Shown piece after piece: positions 18,210-27,955 of a stretch of DNA of 64,000 nucleotides. The stretch covers positions 248,001-312,000 of the forward strand of contig JAPFFF010000062.1 in assembly GCA_039105265.1 (NCBI GenBank), read 5' to 3'. How positions within the stretch are numbered: the first letter of the stretch is position 1; every line of letters starts with the position of its first letter. Made by a program: the position numbers and the translations under genes. This DNA is from Tritrichomonas musculus. Taxonomy: Eukaryota; Parabasalia; Tritrichomonadida; Tritrichomonadidae. The notes beneath the pieces are model-generated. The model was not told the origin of the DNA. It saw only the letters and a program-made list of their open reading frames with translations, and ran no database searches.

Positions 18210-21200
18210 ATGCCACTTGAAAAAAAAAAAACATGCCAATTGAAAATAATAAGACAAAATTTTAATTCAATTTATCATAAAAATTTTTCTTCATTTTTTA
18301 ATTTAATGATGCATGATCATTCAGTCCAATTCTCTTTTCAGGAACTTCCTAAAGCATATCAATCACTTTTTAATGAAATAAAAAATGGAGATAAAAAAGA
18401 TATTCAAAATTTTTATTCTTTTTTTAGGATTAATTATTATGATTGCCAATCAATCGACGATGATGCAATTTCATCATTGACTACTTTTTTGCAAGATTAT
18501 AAATTCATTACATATGAAGTCAATTATTCACCAAGCCCAAATAATGACCAATTTTTGGATAATTTTGTAAATGTAATCATGTGCATGGAAAATCAAATCC
18601 TATATTTGGAAATGATGAATATACAAACATTTTATCATATTTATAGTAAATTCAAATCATCAATTGTAATGATTAATACTAATTTAAATTCCTTCGAGCA
18701 TATTGATATTGATCCACTACTCAATGAAGAAATTCTAAATTTTTCCAATTTTTTAACCCAAAACATATGTAATAATAAATTCATTCAGAATACAATTAGG
18801 CCAATGTCAGCGTACATAATTCGAAGATACTTTTATCCATCTAATCATTTCAGAGATCAATCCTTTTTTTCATATTCGAAATTAAAAAAGAATCAATCAT
18901 TTAATTCCAAAGATTTTATTTATCTAAGGTCAATTCAAACAGACAACAAAGAAATATTTCTAGTAATTCATATTAAAACTTTTTACATTTTCAATATTAT
19001 AAAATATGTTAATGCTAGATTGGCAAAGCACAAAATTGAATTCTGCAAAAATTTTTTGCTTATAAAACCATGCAAATATTTCATCCAATTTTTTGGATTT
19101 CTTGTTGAAAACGATATAATCAATGGTTGTATATATGAGTATATGCCAAATGGTACATTTCCTCAATATATAGCCAAAAACACAGAAAAAAACAGGAAAA
19201 TATATTTGCTAAAAATAATGAAAAGACTAATAAAAGGAATTGAGTATCTTCATTCAAATGGATTGATTTATAGAGACATAAAGCCTTCAAATATTCTAGT
19301 AGATCATAATGAAAATTTGAAATTTTCAGATTATGAATCAATAAGAAACGAGAAATTGTATGAAGGAGAAGAAATGACAAATGATATAGGTTCAATGCTT
19401 TATTCATCACCTGAGCAATTTGAAGGTAAAAATGTATCATTTGCAACAGATATTTATTCTTTTGGACAAATTATTTATTTTCTTTTTCAGCACAAAGACA
19501 TGTATGAAAAAGTTTGTCTAGATGAAATTTTTTCCAAGAAATGTCAAGAAAATATAACTCAAATGACAAATGTATCCGATGAAATTCAGGAATTATGTAA
19601 TCAATGTCTCAAATGTGATCAAAATAAAAGGCCTACAATAGCAAATATCAAAGGAACAATTTATTGCGTACTCGGAAAAAATTATTTAGAAATAAAAAAT
19701 GATCTTGTGACTGCAGAAAAATACCTTAATAAAGCAATCGATTTAAATTGCCCAGATGCTTGGTTCTATAAGGCAATATTGTACATTGATAAAAAAAATG
19801 ACTTTGAAAATGGAATAAAGTATGCTTTGCAATCTGAAAAATTAAATGATCCTAAAGGCTTAAACCTGCTAGGTACTCTTTATCTAATAGGAAAACATGT
19901 TCAAAAGGATGTACAGAAAGCCTTTAATTATTTTGAAATTGCTGCAAATGCTGGAAATAATAAAGCCTTATGTAATATAGGCAGCGCATATCTTAATGGC
20001 ATTGGTGTTCCAAGAAATGTTTCAAAAGGCTTAGAATATTTAGATAAGGCTGCCAAAAAAGGATTTATTTCTGCGATTTATTTTTTAGGCCAAACATATT
20101 ATTCTGGTGAAATTGTCGAGAAAGACATTAAAAAGTCAATAGAATATTTTGAATTAAATGCAGAAAAAAATGATGCAAATTCATTGAATTCATTAGGATA
20201 TATTTATTCTGAAGGCAGAGGTATTGAAAAGGATTATGAAAAAGCAAAAAAATATTTTGAATTATCTGCCAAGCAAAATAACACAATTGCGTTTTATAAT
20301 CTAGGGAAAATGCATTATAAAGGAAATGGAGTGGTTAAAGATATATACAATGCAATATCTTATTTTGAAAAGGCTGCTTCAGATGGTCATTCTGATGCAC
20401 TTTATTATTTAGGAATTATTTATTATAATGGCATTGACAATATTGAAAAAGATCATGACAAAGCAATGAAATATTTTATGCAATCAGCTGAGAAAAATAA
20501 TTCAAATTCTCTTTATTATTTGGGGAAGATATATTTTGAAAATGATAAAAATTACGAAAAAGGAATTGAATATTATCAGTTGGCAGCAGAAGAAAAGAAT
20601 TCAGATGCTCTTTATGCATTAGGAAAAATATATCATGAAGGAAAAGTTGTCAAAAAAAATTGTTCAGAAGCGATAAAATATTTTATGACTTTAACTTCTC
20701 TGAAAAACCCTGAACCGTATTTTAATTTAGGATTAATATATGAGAAAGGAGATGATGTAGATCGCAACATTGATCAAGCAATACAATATTATACTGAATG
20801 TGCAAGAAATGAAACCTATTATTTAATATATAGATATGATTCTGCATTCTATGAAATTGACGGGTTTAATAGTAATTATTACCTTGCAAATAATAATCTT
20901 GGACTGTTATATATCACTGATTTCCAAAATTTAGATAAAGCAATTAATTATATTAAAACTGCAGGATTAAGTCAATACTCATATGGTCAAAATAATTATG
21001 GCCTTTTGTGTCACTACTATTTGGATAATCCTGTAAAAGCTGAGGACATGTATAAAAGGGCGTCAGAAAATCATTTTCCACTTGCTGAATTCAATCTTGG
21101 AATTATGCAAGAAAAAAATGGATTCATTCAAGCATCACTTGATCATTATATCGAAGCTTTGAAATACAAAAAAGAACCATTGATTTTCCAAAATAAAATC

Positions 21201-21959
21201 ATCAATGACGAAAGGCTAAATATATCAAAACTATTCATTTTCTGTTTCATAAATTTAAAGCTGACTCGATATTATTTATTAAATGGACAACTAACTTATG
21301 CTCAATTATATTTCATTGATGCTTTAACAGAACCTTTATGTGGATTACTAGCTTATTCGCAATATCATTCTTATTCATTTCAATTCCAAATGATGAAAAA
21401 TGAAGAAAATAAATCGTTTTCAAATATCAAAGATTTCTTCTTGAATTTCCCATTATTTAATCTTGAAAAGAGAGATTCCTCATCATCTTGGAATTTACAT
21501 GAATTGCATCAAAATGATAATCCACAAATTAATATAACCTTAATAAGAAATGAAAATATTGTGTCTAATGAAATAGATATTAATATTATGCCAAATTTAA
21601 GTCAAGACGAAATAGATAAAATAGGTAAAACAGTTCCCAAAGGATTGATTGAGTCTTCGATTCGAAATATTTTAACATGCTTTGATTTTCAAAATATGAC
21701 AGAATTAAATAATACAAATGATTTTTCAAATAATGATGAAAATCAAAATAAAATTGAAATAACTTCAGATGAAGATAATAGTGTTAAAAGCTTAATATAT
21801 CCCAAAAATATTGATGAAATAATATTGTTCAATGATAATTACATTATTGAAGAAATAACTGATATTATTAATCAAATGGATAAAATTTTATTTACACCTC
21901 CATATTCTATATTATTTGGAAGAATCAAAATTTATTCATTAAAATCATTTAAATTCTAA
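18210..21959 (+). CDS. Degenerate protein kinase with Sel1-like repeats, 1249 aa
   Basis: An uncharacterised N-terminal region of about 230 residues precedes a kinase fold at about 240-490. The catalytic loop YRDIKPSN (354-361) is nearly canonical, with Asp356. The metal-binding DFG is DYE (Asp374), and neither a glycine-rich loop nor a clear VAIK lysine is visible in the N-lobe, so this may be a pseudokinase or a weak kinase. SPEQFEG and DIYSFG mark the C-lobe. From about 490 to 870 run some ten Sel1-like (TPR-related) repeats, such as ALCNIGSAYLNGIGV and DALYYLGIIYYNG. They form a helical solenoid used in protein-complex assembly. A further helical region leads to a polar C-terminal tail of about 250 residues. 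No membrane segment is seen. Role inferred: a scaffold in intracellular signalling. Confidence 0.85.
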   Translation: MPLEKKKTCQLKIIRQNFNSIYHKNFSSFFNLMMHDHSVQFSFQELPKAYQSLFNEIKNGDKKDIQNFYSFFRINYYDCQSIDDDAISSLTTFLQDYKFITYEVNYSPSPNNDQFLDNFVNVIMCMENQILYLEMMNIQTFYHIYSKFKSSIVMINTNLNSFEHIDIDPLLNEEILNFSNFLTQNICNNKFIQNTIRPMSAYIIRRYFYPSNHFRDQSFFSYSKLKKNQSFNSKDFIYLRSIQTDNKEIFLVIHIKTFYIFNIIKYVNARLAKHKIEFCKNFLLIKPCKYFIQFFGFLVENDIINGCIYEYMPNGTFPQYIAKNTEKNRKIYLLKIMKRLIKGIEYLHSNGLIYRDIKPSNILVDHNENLKFSDYESIRNEKLYEGEEMTNDIGSMLYSSPEQFEGKNVSFATDIYSFGQIIYFLFQHKDMYEKVCLDEIFSKKCQENITQMTNVSDEIQELCNQCLKCDQNKRPTIANIKGTIYCVLGKNYLEIKNDLVTAEKYLNKAIDLNCPDAWFYKAILYIDKKNDFENGIKYALQSEKLNDPKGLNLLGTLYLIGKHVQKDVQKAFNYFEIAANAGNNKALCNIGSAYLNGIGVPRNVSKGLEYLDKAAKKGFISAIYFLGQTYYSGEIVEKDIKKSIEYFELNAEKNDANSLNSLGYIYSEGRGIEKDYEKAKKYFELSAKQNNTIAFYNLGKMHYKGNGVVKDIYNAISYFEKAASDGHSDALYYLGIIYYNGIDNIEKDHDKAMKYFMQSAEKNNSNSLYYLGKIYFENDKNYEKGIEYYQLAAEEKNSDALYALGKIYHEGKVVKKNCSEAIKYFMTLTSLKNPEPYFNLGLIYEKGDDVDRNIDQAIQYYTECARNETYYLIYRYDSAFYEIDGFNSNYYLANNNLGLLYITDFQNLDKAINYIKTAGLSQYSYGQNNYGLLCHYYLDNPVKAEDMYKRASENHFPLAEFNLGIMQEKNGFIQASLDHYIEALKYKKEPLIFQNKIINDERLNISKLFIFCFINLKLTRYYLLNGQLTYAQLYFIDALTEPLCGLLAYSQYHSYSFQFQMMKNEENKSFSNIKDFFLNFPLFNLEKRDSSSSWNLHELHQNDNPQINITLIRNENIVSNEIDINIMPNLSQDEIDKIGKTVPKGLIESSIRNILTCFDFQNMTELNNTNDFSNNDENQNKIEITSDEDNSVKSLIYPKNIDEIILFNDNYIIEEITDIINQMDKILFTPPYSILFGRIKIYSLKSFKF

Positions 21960-22094
21960 ATCATTTAATTCCTAAATCATATGATCCATTTATTTTTCAA
22001 GATCTCAAAATGCAGTTCAATTTCATAATTTATCTTAAATCTAATAGAACTATATACAATCAAAGATCATTGTAGGCATTAATGGAAGATCTTT
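21960..22094. other. Short spacer after the Sel1 kinase gene
   Basis: AT-rich and presumably holds the 3' UTR. The 21-bp minisatellite begins at its right end. Confidence 0.4.
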
Positions 22095-22391
22095 TTATTT
22101 TACAGAAAGGATCTTTTATTTGACAGAAAGGATCTTTTATTTGACAGAAAGGATCTTTTGTTCTACAGAAAGGATCTTTTATTTTACAGAAAGGATCTTT
22201 TATTTGACAGAAAGGATCTTTTATTTTACAGAAAGGATCTTTTATTTGACAGAAAGGATCTTTTATTTGACAGAAAGGATCTTTTATTTGACAGAAAGGA
22301 TCTTTTATTTTACAGAAAGGATCTTTTATTTGACAGAAAGGATCTTTTATTTTCAGAAAGGATCTTTTCTTTCACAGAAAGGATCATTGTT
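22089..22391. repeat. 21-bp minisatellite, about 14 copies
   Basis: The unit ACAGAAAGGATCTTTTATTTG repeats with variation mainly at the last base (G or T) and in the final units. Because 21 is a multiple of three, two plus-strand frames stay open; one reads TERIFYL/TERIFYF repeats. No ATG precedes them, so I do not call a gene. It lies 130 bases after one gene and 320 before the next. Confidence 0.95.
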
Positions 22392-22713
22392 CATCGAAAA
22401 GAGATTTTATTCTCTACATAAAAATGATAATTTTAGCACCTTCTTTAATTGAGTAGGAAAGATTCTAAACTAAAAAATTTAATGGATATTTTTATTTTTA
22501 TATCTTTAATTTATTTAGTATAAAAAGCTTAAATCTATTTGATATATAGAGCCTGATGTATAGTACTGAATCTATTAATTATTTAAATATTTCTCCAAAA
22601 AACATTCAAACCCATAAAAACGGTTATATATCACTTTTTAAATAAAAATAATGAGATAAGATAATCTTGTTTTTTTTTATTCTCACTTTTTCAATTAATT
22701 GTTAAAGATTAGC
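22392..22713. other. Upstream region of the BspA-like surface protein gene
   Basis: AT-rich. TCACTTT at 22683-22689 is a possible initiator 29 bases before the ATG at 22714. Nothing else was seen. Confidence 0.35.
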
Positions 22714-25700
22714 ATGATATTAGAATTTCTTATACTTTTAATCCAAAAAGAATCATCAACAAATCAGAATGATAGCAATAAAAATTCATATCTCAATTTG
22801 AATAGCAATATTTCTGGAGAAAAAAAAGGACAACAAAAAAATATTAAAGATACTTCTGGATCATGTGGCGAAAACGTAAACTATGCTTATTCCGCAGGTG
22901 TTCTGACAATTAGCGGGAGTGGAGAAATGCAAAATTATGATAAATATTCAAATCAATGGAAAGGTTTATCTTTTTCTACATTAAAAGTTGAAAAAGGAGT
23001 AACCAAACTAGGTGCTTATGCATTTTACGACATCAGTGTTCAAACAGTTACATTATCATCTGATGTATATTCCATCGGAGAATATTGTTTTAGTGATTGT
23101 AATTATTTGACCAAAATAACTTTTCCATCTGGTTTATATCGAATAGAAAACAATGCATTTGAGTTTTGCACAGAGTTAACCACTGTTCATTTTCCATCAA
23201 CAATTCAAATGATAGGAACATCCGCTTTTCAACAATGCATAGGATTAAAAATAATGTCTTTTTACAATGGTCTTTCATCAATTAGTGATTTTTGTTTTTA
23301 CAAATGTACAAGCTTATCATCCGCAACTTTACCAAGAAGTGTTACAACAATTGGAACTTCATCTTTTGAATCTTGTTCTAGTATGACATCAATAACATTA
23401 CCTTCAGCTATAACAAAAATCGGACCATCAGCATTTCAATTATGTTCATCATTAACAAAATTAGAACTTCCACCAAAAATTACAATAATTGAACCAAATG
23501 TTAGTCGATCATGCTATTCAATAACTTCCCTAACAATTCCAGATGAAGTTACAAGAATATGCGAATCAGCATTTAATTCTTGTACATTTCTAGAGATAGT
23601 GAATTTCCCATCAAGTCTTCGACAAATAGATAAAGATGCTTTTAATAGTTGTGGATATTTAACATCAATAGATTTTAAATATGGTATAAGTATTATTGGA
23701 GAATCAGCTTTTCGTCATTGCAATAGTTTACCAAATGTTACGTTTCCATCATCTCTTCAATATATCGAAAAATCTGCTTTTCTGGGTTGTTCAAAAATGA
23801 CAAGATTATATCTTAATAACGGACTTTTATCAATAGGTGAATCTGCTTTTCAAGGATGTAGTTCATTAATCTCAGCAAATTTTGTTTCGTCAATAGTTAA
23901 TATTGGTTATGCAGCTTTTAGTTCATGTAGTAGTTTATTGACTGCCATTTTTCCTGCCGATAGTAAAATAACAACCATGGGAGAATGGGCTTTTAGTAGT
24001 TGCGAAAAATTAAGAACAATGAGATTGCCAAAAGGCTTGACAAGTATTCCACCTCATCTTTGTCAATCATGTTCTGAGTTATACAAACTAACAATTTATG
24101 ACAAAGTAACAAAAATAGGTGATTATGCCTTTATGTATTGTAAACTTCTTAATATAGTACAATTGCCATCAAGTGTTCAAATAATTGATGATTTCGCTTT
24201 TGGTTATTGTACTAATTTACAAACGATATTATTAAATACAAGTATTATTTCAATTGGAAATTCTGCCTTTTATGAATGCTCTAAGTTATATAATATATCA
24301 TTCCCTCCAAGTCTTCAAATAGTTGGATCTTCTGCGTTTTATTGGTGTCGTGAACTAACCAATGCTTCATTTTCTCCAAATCTTCGAATTATTGGAACTT
24401 CTGCTTTTTGCTTATGCTATGGATTAAAAGAAATTGACTTCAGTATTGGAGTTACTACTATAAATGAATCAGCTTTTCGTTCATGCAGCAGCCTGAAGTC
24501 TTTGATTATTCCATCAAGTGTGATTTCAATTGGTGACATAGCATTCAAATCTTGCTCAAATTTAATAAATGTGACTTTTCAAACGGGCATTAAAAACATC
24601 GGAAACTCAGCCTTTCAGGATTGCATTTCAATGACTTCGATTAATTTACCAGAAGAAATAAATTTTATAGGACAATCAGCATTTGAAAATTGCAAAAAAG
24701 TTCAAAACGCGACTTTTTCAAATGGAATCGTAGTACTAGAATCAAAAGTTTGCAGATTTTGCTGCAATATGGTGGAGTTAACAATTCCAGAATCGGTTGA
24801 AGAAATAAAATCAAATGCTTTTGAATACTGTTGGAGTTTAAAATCGGTGACAATTCCAAATAGTGTCAAATCAATTGGAATTTACTGTTTTTCTTCTTGC
24901 ACAAACTTAACAAAAGTTAATTTTTCAAATAACGCAAATGATATTTCAGATTATCTTTTTTACAACTGCACTAATTTGGATTCTTTTATTTTTAATTCAT
25001 CTTTTTCATCAATTGGCAAATATTCATTCTCAAAAACCAATTTCAGTGATTTTAAAATAACTGGCGAAATAACTGAAATTTCTGAAGGTGCCTTTAGTTC
25101 ATGTCACAAAATGATTTCAATAGAAATATTAGCAAATATAGCATCTATTGATTCTTTTGCCTTTCAAAATTGCTCGTCATTATTACTAATTGACCTTCCT
25201 GAAAGTTTAACATTTCTTAATCAAAGTGTGTTCTCATATTGCACCAGTTTACTCAATATAACAATTCCCAATAATGTAATTTCTTTTGGAAAAAGTTGTT
25301 TTGAATACTGTTATAATTTAACAACAATTGTGATTTCAGAAAAAGTTTCGGTTTTTCCTATTGACTTATTTTATGAATGCACAAGCTTGATCTCGGTTGT
25401 TTTTCTAGGAGAAGTTTCTTTAATTGAAAAAGATTGCTTTCGTAATTGTCAAAAATTGCAATCAATAAAAGGTCCTGAATGCTCAACACAAATAGAAAGT
25501 TATTCATTCTTCAATTGTACAAGTTTGAAGAACATAACACTCAAAATATCATGTTTGGGTAATTCTTCTTTTGAAAATTGTTATGATTTGACATCAGTTA
25601 TTTTATCCGATGAATTAAAGCAGTTTGAAATGAGATGTTTTTATAATTGCCATAGTCTTTCAATTTCCATTCAAAATTTGGAAAATATTACTTTAATTGG

Positions 25701-27576
25701 TGAGTCTTCTTTTGAAAATTGTTTCAATTTGCAAAAAGTTCAAATGAATATGAACTGCCCTATTGATAAAAATTCTTTTAAAAATTGTAAAAATTTGTCT
25801 TCGATTGAACTCACTGGAAACATATCAAGTATTGGAATTTCTGCATTTGAAAATTGCTGTAATTTAAAAAATGCAACGATATCAGAAAATATAACAATTA
25901 TTGATGAGAAAGCATTTAGTGATTGTTCATGTTTAGAAACAGTAAATATTCCTGAAAATTTAATCAAAATTAAATCGCATGCTTTTTCAAATTGCTTGAA
26001 CTTATCTTCAGATTTAGTTTTCCCTAAAACAATAGTAGAAATAAATCCTTACTCATTTTATAGATGTATAAATTTAAGATCAATTGTTATTCTTTCCAAT
26101 GGAATTTCAATAAGATCTAGTTCTTTCAAAAATTGTTCAAAATTAAACTCAGTTACTTATTATGGCATCGATAGACCATATTATTATGGAAAACCTTTTG
26201 AAAATATAGCCACCAAATATGCTTTTGTTACTGAAAATTATAGTAAAAAGTATTCAACTTTTTGTGACCTTGAAATTAGATTAATTGGATACAGTTCACC
26301 GTCGAAACCTTTTTCTCGTTCAATGAAATTCACAAAGTCATTACCTTTTTCATTATCAGAAGAATTTTCTCATTCAAATGTGTTTTCTAGTACAGATCAT
26401 TTTTCATTGTCAAATGAATTTACAAAATCATCATATTTTAAACCGACTCTCATTTTTACAAAAACAGATATTTTTTCAGATTCACAAATATTCTCAAATT
26501 CCAAGTTATTTTCATTAACCAAATATTTTTCGTCATCAGATCAATTTTCTGAATCATCTATTTTTAAGGCAACTTTTATATTTTCAGAGACGTATTGTTT
26601 TTCAGGATCACAAATAATCTCAAATTCCAAGTTATTTTCATTAACAAAATATTTTTCGTCATCAGATCAATTTTCTGAATCATCTATTTTTAAGTCAACT
26701 CTTATTTTTTCAGAGACGTATTGTTTTTCAAATTCAAAATTTATTATAGAAGTTTTTCCTTCATCAAACATATTCACATTATCATCAAATTCCAAAGATG
26801 CTAATTTATTTTCAGAATCATCTGATTTTTCAGATTCATTATTACTTTCTGATGACAATTTGTATTCAATTACAGAAAGGTTTTCTAATATGAATACAAA
26901 TATACTATCAAATAGCTTTAGAGAAACATCATCTTTTTCTGAAACTAATAAAATAATAGAATATTCAGAACCATCTACAAATCCTGACATGATTTCATCT
27001 CACAGTTATTCCTCATATTTAAATAAATTTACTTCTTCAAAAGTTTTTTCTCAATCAACTTTTTTTCATCCGATTTCAATGCATGCAAGCAATAATAAAA
27101 AGTTTACAATTTCAGCAAGCATGATTCAATCATTAGTTAATGTGAAAACAGTTACTTTTTCAATGACATTATTTCCATCTTTTGTTACGTCTAAATGCAT
27201 TAATGATAAAAATGAAATAGAAATTTGTCATACACAAATATTCATGAATAAGTTTGTTCCTTATTTAATTTATTCTCTTTCAAGAACGCATGTTGTAACG
27301 TACTTCCCAATAAAATTGGAAGATAGTAAGAAGAAAATAACAGAAGAACAATTGATAGGAATAACTTGTGGTTCAGCTGCCGTTTTTTTCTCTATTTTAG
27401 GTATTGCCATTCTTGTTATACAAAAGAATAAGGCACCTTTAGAATATGAGAATTATTTAGATGAGTTTTCAAATGATTATGCGAGTGATGATGATAAAAG
27501 ACCTAAAACTGTAATTGAGCAAGAAATAAACTTTGAAGATAATGAAAAAAACGATGATTTAGATTTTTGGATTTAA
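22714..27576 (+). CDS. Membrane-anchored BspA-like LRR_5 surface protein, 1620 aa
   Basis: I start at ATG 22714; the frame upstream opens only with TTG. The N-terminus MILEFLILLIQ is a short hydrophobic segment that may act as a signal peptide. Next comes the bacterial-type BspA cap SCGENVNYAYSAGVLTISGSGEM, then about 48 LRR_5 units (core IGxSAFxxCxxLxxVxxPSS). Around residues 1195-1410 lies a Ser/Phe-rich stretch built of FSxSxxF pentads, with one 40-residue block present twice (nt about 26488-26605 and 26620-26736). A single transmembrane helix (GSAAVFFSILGIAILVI) and an acidic cytoplasmic tail of about 50 residues follow. This is the architecture of trichomonad BspA-like proteins proposed to act in adhesion and host contact. 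The leucine-rich ectodomain would face outward, with the Ser/Thr/Phe stalk next to the membrane. Confidence 0.92.
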   Translation: MILEFLILLIQKESSTNQNDSNKNSYLNLNSNISGEKKGQQKNIKDTSGSCGENVNYAYSAGVLTISGSGEMQNYDKYSNQWKGLSFSTLKVEKGVTKLGAYAFYDISVQTVTLSSDVYSIGEYCFSDCNYLTKITFPSGLYRIENNAFEFCTELTTVHFPSTIQMIGTSAFQQCIGLKIMSFYNGLSSISDFCFYKCTSLSSATLPRSVTTIGTSSFESCSSMTSITLPSAITKIGPSAFQLCSSLTKLELPPKITIIEPNVSRSCYSITSLTIPDEVTRICESAFNSCTFLEIVNFPSSLRQIDKDAFNSCGYLTSIDFKYGISIIGESAFRHCNSLPNVTFPSSLQYIEKSAFLGCSKMTRLYLNNGLLSIGESAFQGCSSLISANFVSSIVNIGYAAFSSCSSLLTAIFPADSKITTMGEWAFSSCEKLRTMRLPKGLTSIPPHLCQSCSELYKLTIYDKVTKIGDYAFMYCKLLNIVQLPSSVQIIDDFAFGYCTNLQTILLNTSIISIGNSAFYECSKLYNISFPPSLQIVGSSAFYWCRELTNASFSPNLRIIGTSAFCLCYGLKEIDFSIGVTTINESAFRSCSSLKSLIIPSSVISIGDIAFKSCSNLINVTFQTGIKNIGNSAFQDCISMTSINLPEEINFIGQSAFENCKKVQNATFSNGIVVLESKVCRFCCNMVELTIPESVEEIKSNAFEYCWSLKSVTIPNSVKSIGIYCFSSCTNLTKVNFSNNANDISDYLFYNCTNLDSFIFNSSFSSIGKYSFSKTNFSDFKITGEITEISEGAFSSCHKMISIEILANIASIDSFAFQNCSSLLLIDLPESLTFLNQSVFSYCTSLLNITIPNNVISFGKSCFEYCYNLTTIVISEKVSVFPIDLFYECTSLISVVFLGEVSLIEKDCFRNCQKLQSIKGPECSTQIESYSFFNCTSLKNITLKISCLGNSSFENCYDLTSVILSDELKQFEMRCFYNCHSLSISIQNLENITLIGESSFENCFNLQKVQMNMNCPIDKNSFKNCKNLSSIELTGNISSIGISAFENCCNLKNATISENITIIDEKAFSDCSCLETVNIPENLIKIKSHAFSNCLNLSSDLVFPKTIVEINPYSFYRCINLRSIVILSNGISIRSSSFKNCSKLNSVTYYGIDRPYYYGKPFENIATKYAFVTENYSKKYSTFCDLEIRLIGYSSPSKPFSRSMKFTKSLPFSLSEEFSHSNVFSSTDHFSLSNEFTKSSYFKPTLIFTKTDIFSDSQIFSNSKLFSLTKYFSSSDQFSESSIFKATFIFSETYCFSGSQIISNSKLFSLTKYFSSSDQFSESSIFKSTLIFSETYCFSNSKFIIEVFPSSNIFTLSSNSKDANLFSESSDFSDSLLLSDDNLYSITERFSNMNTNILSNSFRETSSFSETNKIIEYSEPSTNPDMISSHSYSSYLNKFTSSKVFSQSTFFHPISMHASNNKKFTISASMIQSLVNVKTVTFSMTLFPSFVTSKCINDKNEIEICHTQIFMNKFVPYLIYSLSRTHVVTYFPIKLEDSKKKITEEQLIGITCGSAAVFFSILGIAILVIQKNKAPLEYENYLDEFSNDYASDDDKRPKTVIEQEINFEDNEKNDDLDFWI

Positions 27577-27955
27577 TATGAAGCATCATCCAAAATCAAA
27601 GTGGTCCAAGAGAAATATGTATACCCTGAAAAACCCTACCAAAATAAAAATTTTAAACCCATATTTTTTAAAAATGGTATTTAATAAAAATAAATATAAA
27701 GTGAGAGAAATAAAGGGGGTCGATTCAAAAAATAATTAATTTCAAGGGAAAACGATAATAAAAATTTAATTTGAGAAAAAAATATTTGAAAAAAAAATTT
27801 TTTTTCTTTAAATTATTTTTTCTGAAAAAATATTCAATTTTTTCTTAACTTGATCGTAGACCCCTATTTTATTGAATGAGACCCCTATTTTTTTGGGGCA
27901 CTTTATTCTTATCTTTAAAAAAGAAAAGAAATAATCATAAAATTGAATTTCATTT
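27577..27955. other. Convergent intergenic spacer
   Basis: The region lies between two genes converging on it. It contains a direct repeat of GACCCCTATTTT (about 27857 and 27881) ending in TTTTGGGGC, plus long A and T runs. No gene was seen. Confidence 0.45.

Noticed and set aside
22120-22452. 110-aa frame of TERIFYL repeats as a gene
   Set aside because: It opens with TTG, has no ATG, and its content follows from the 21-bp minisatellite; no flanking coding signal.
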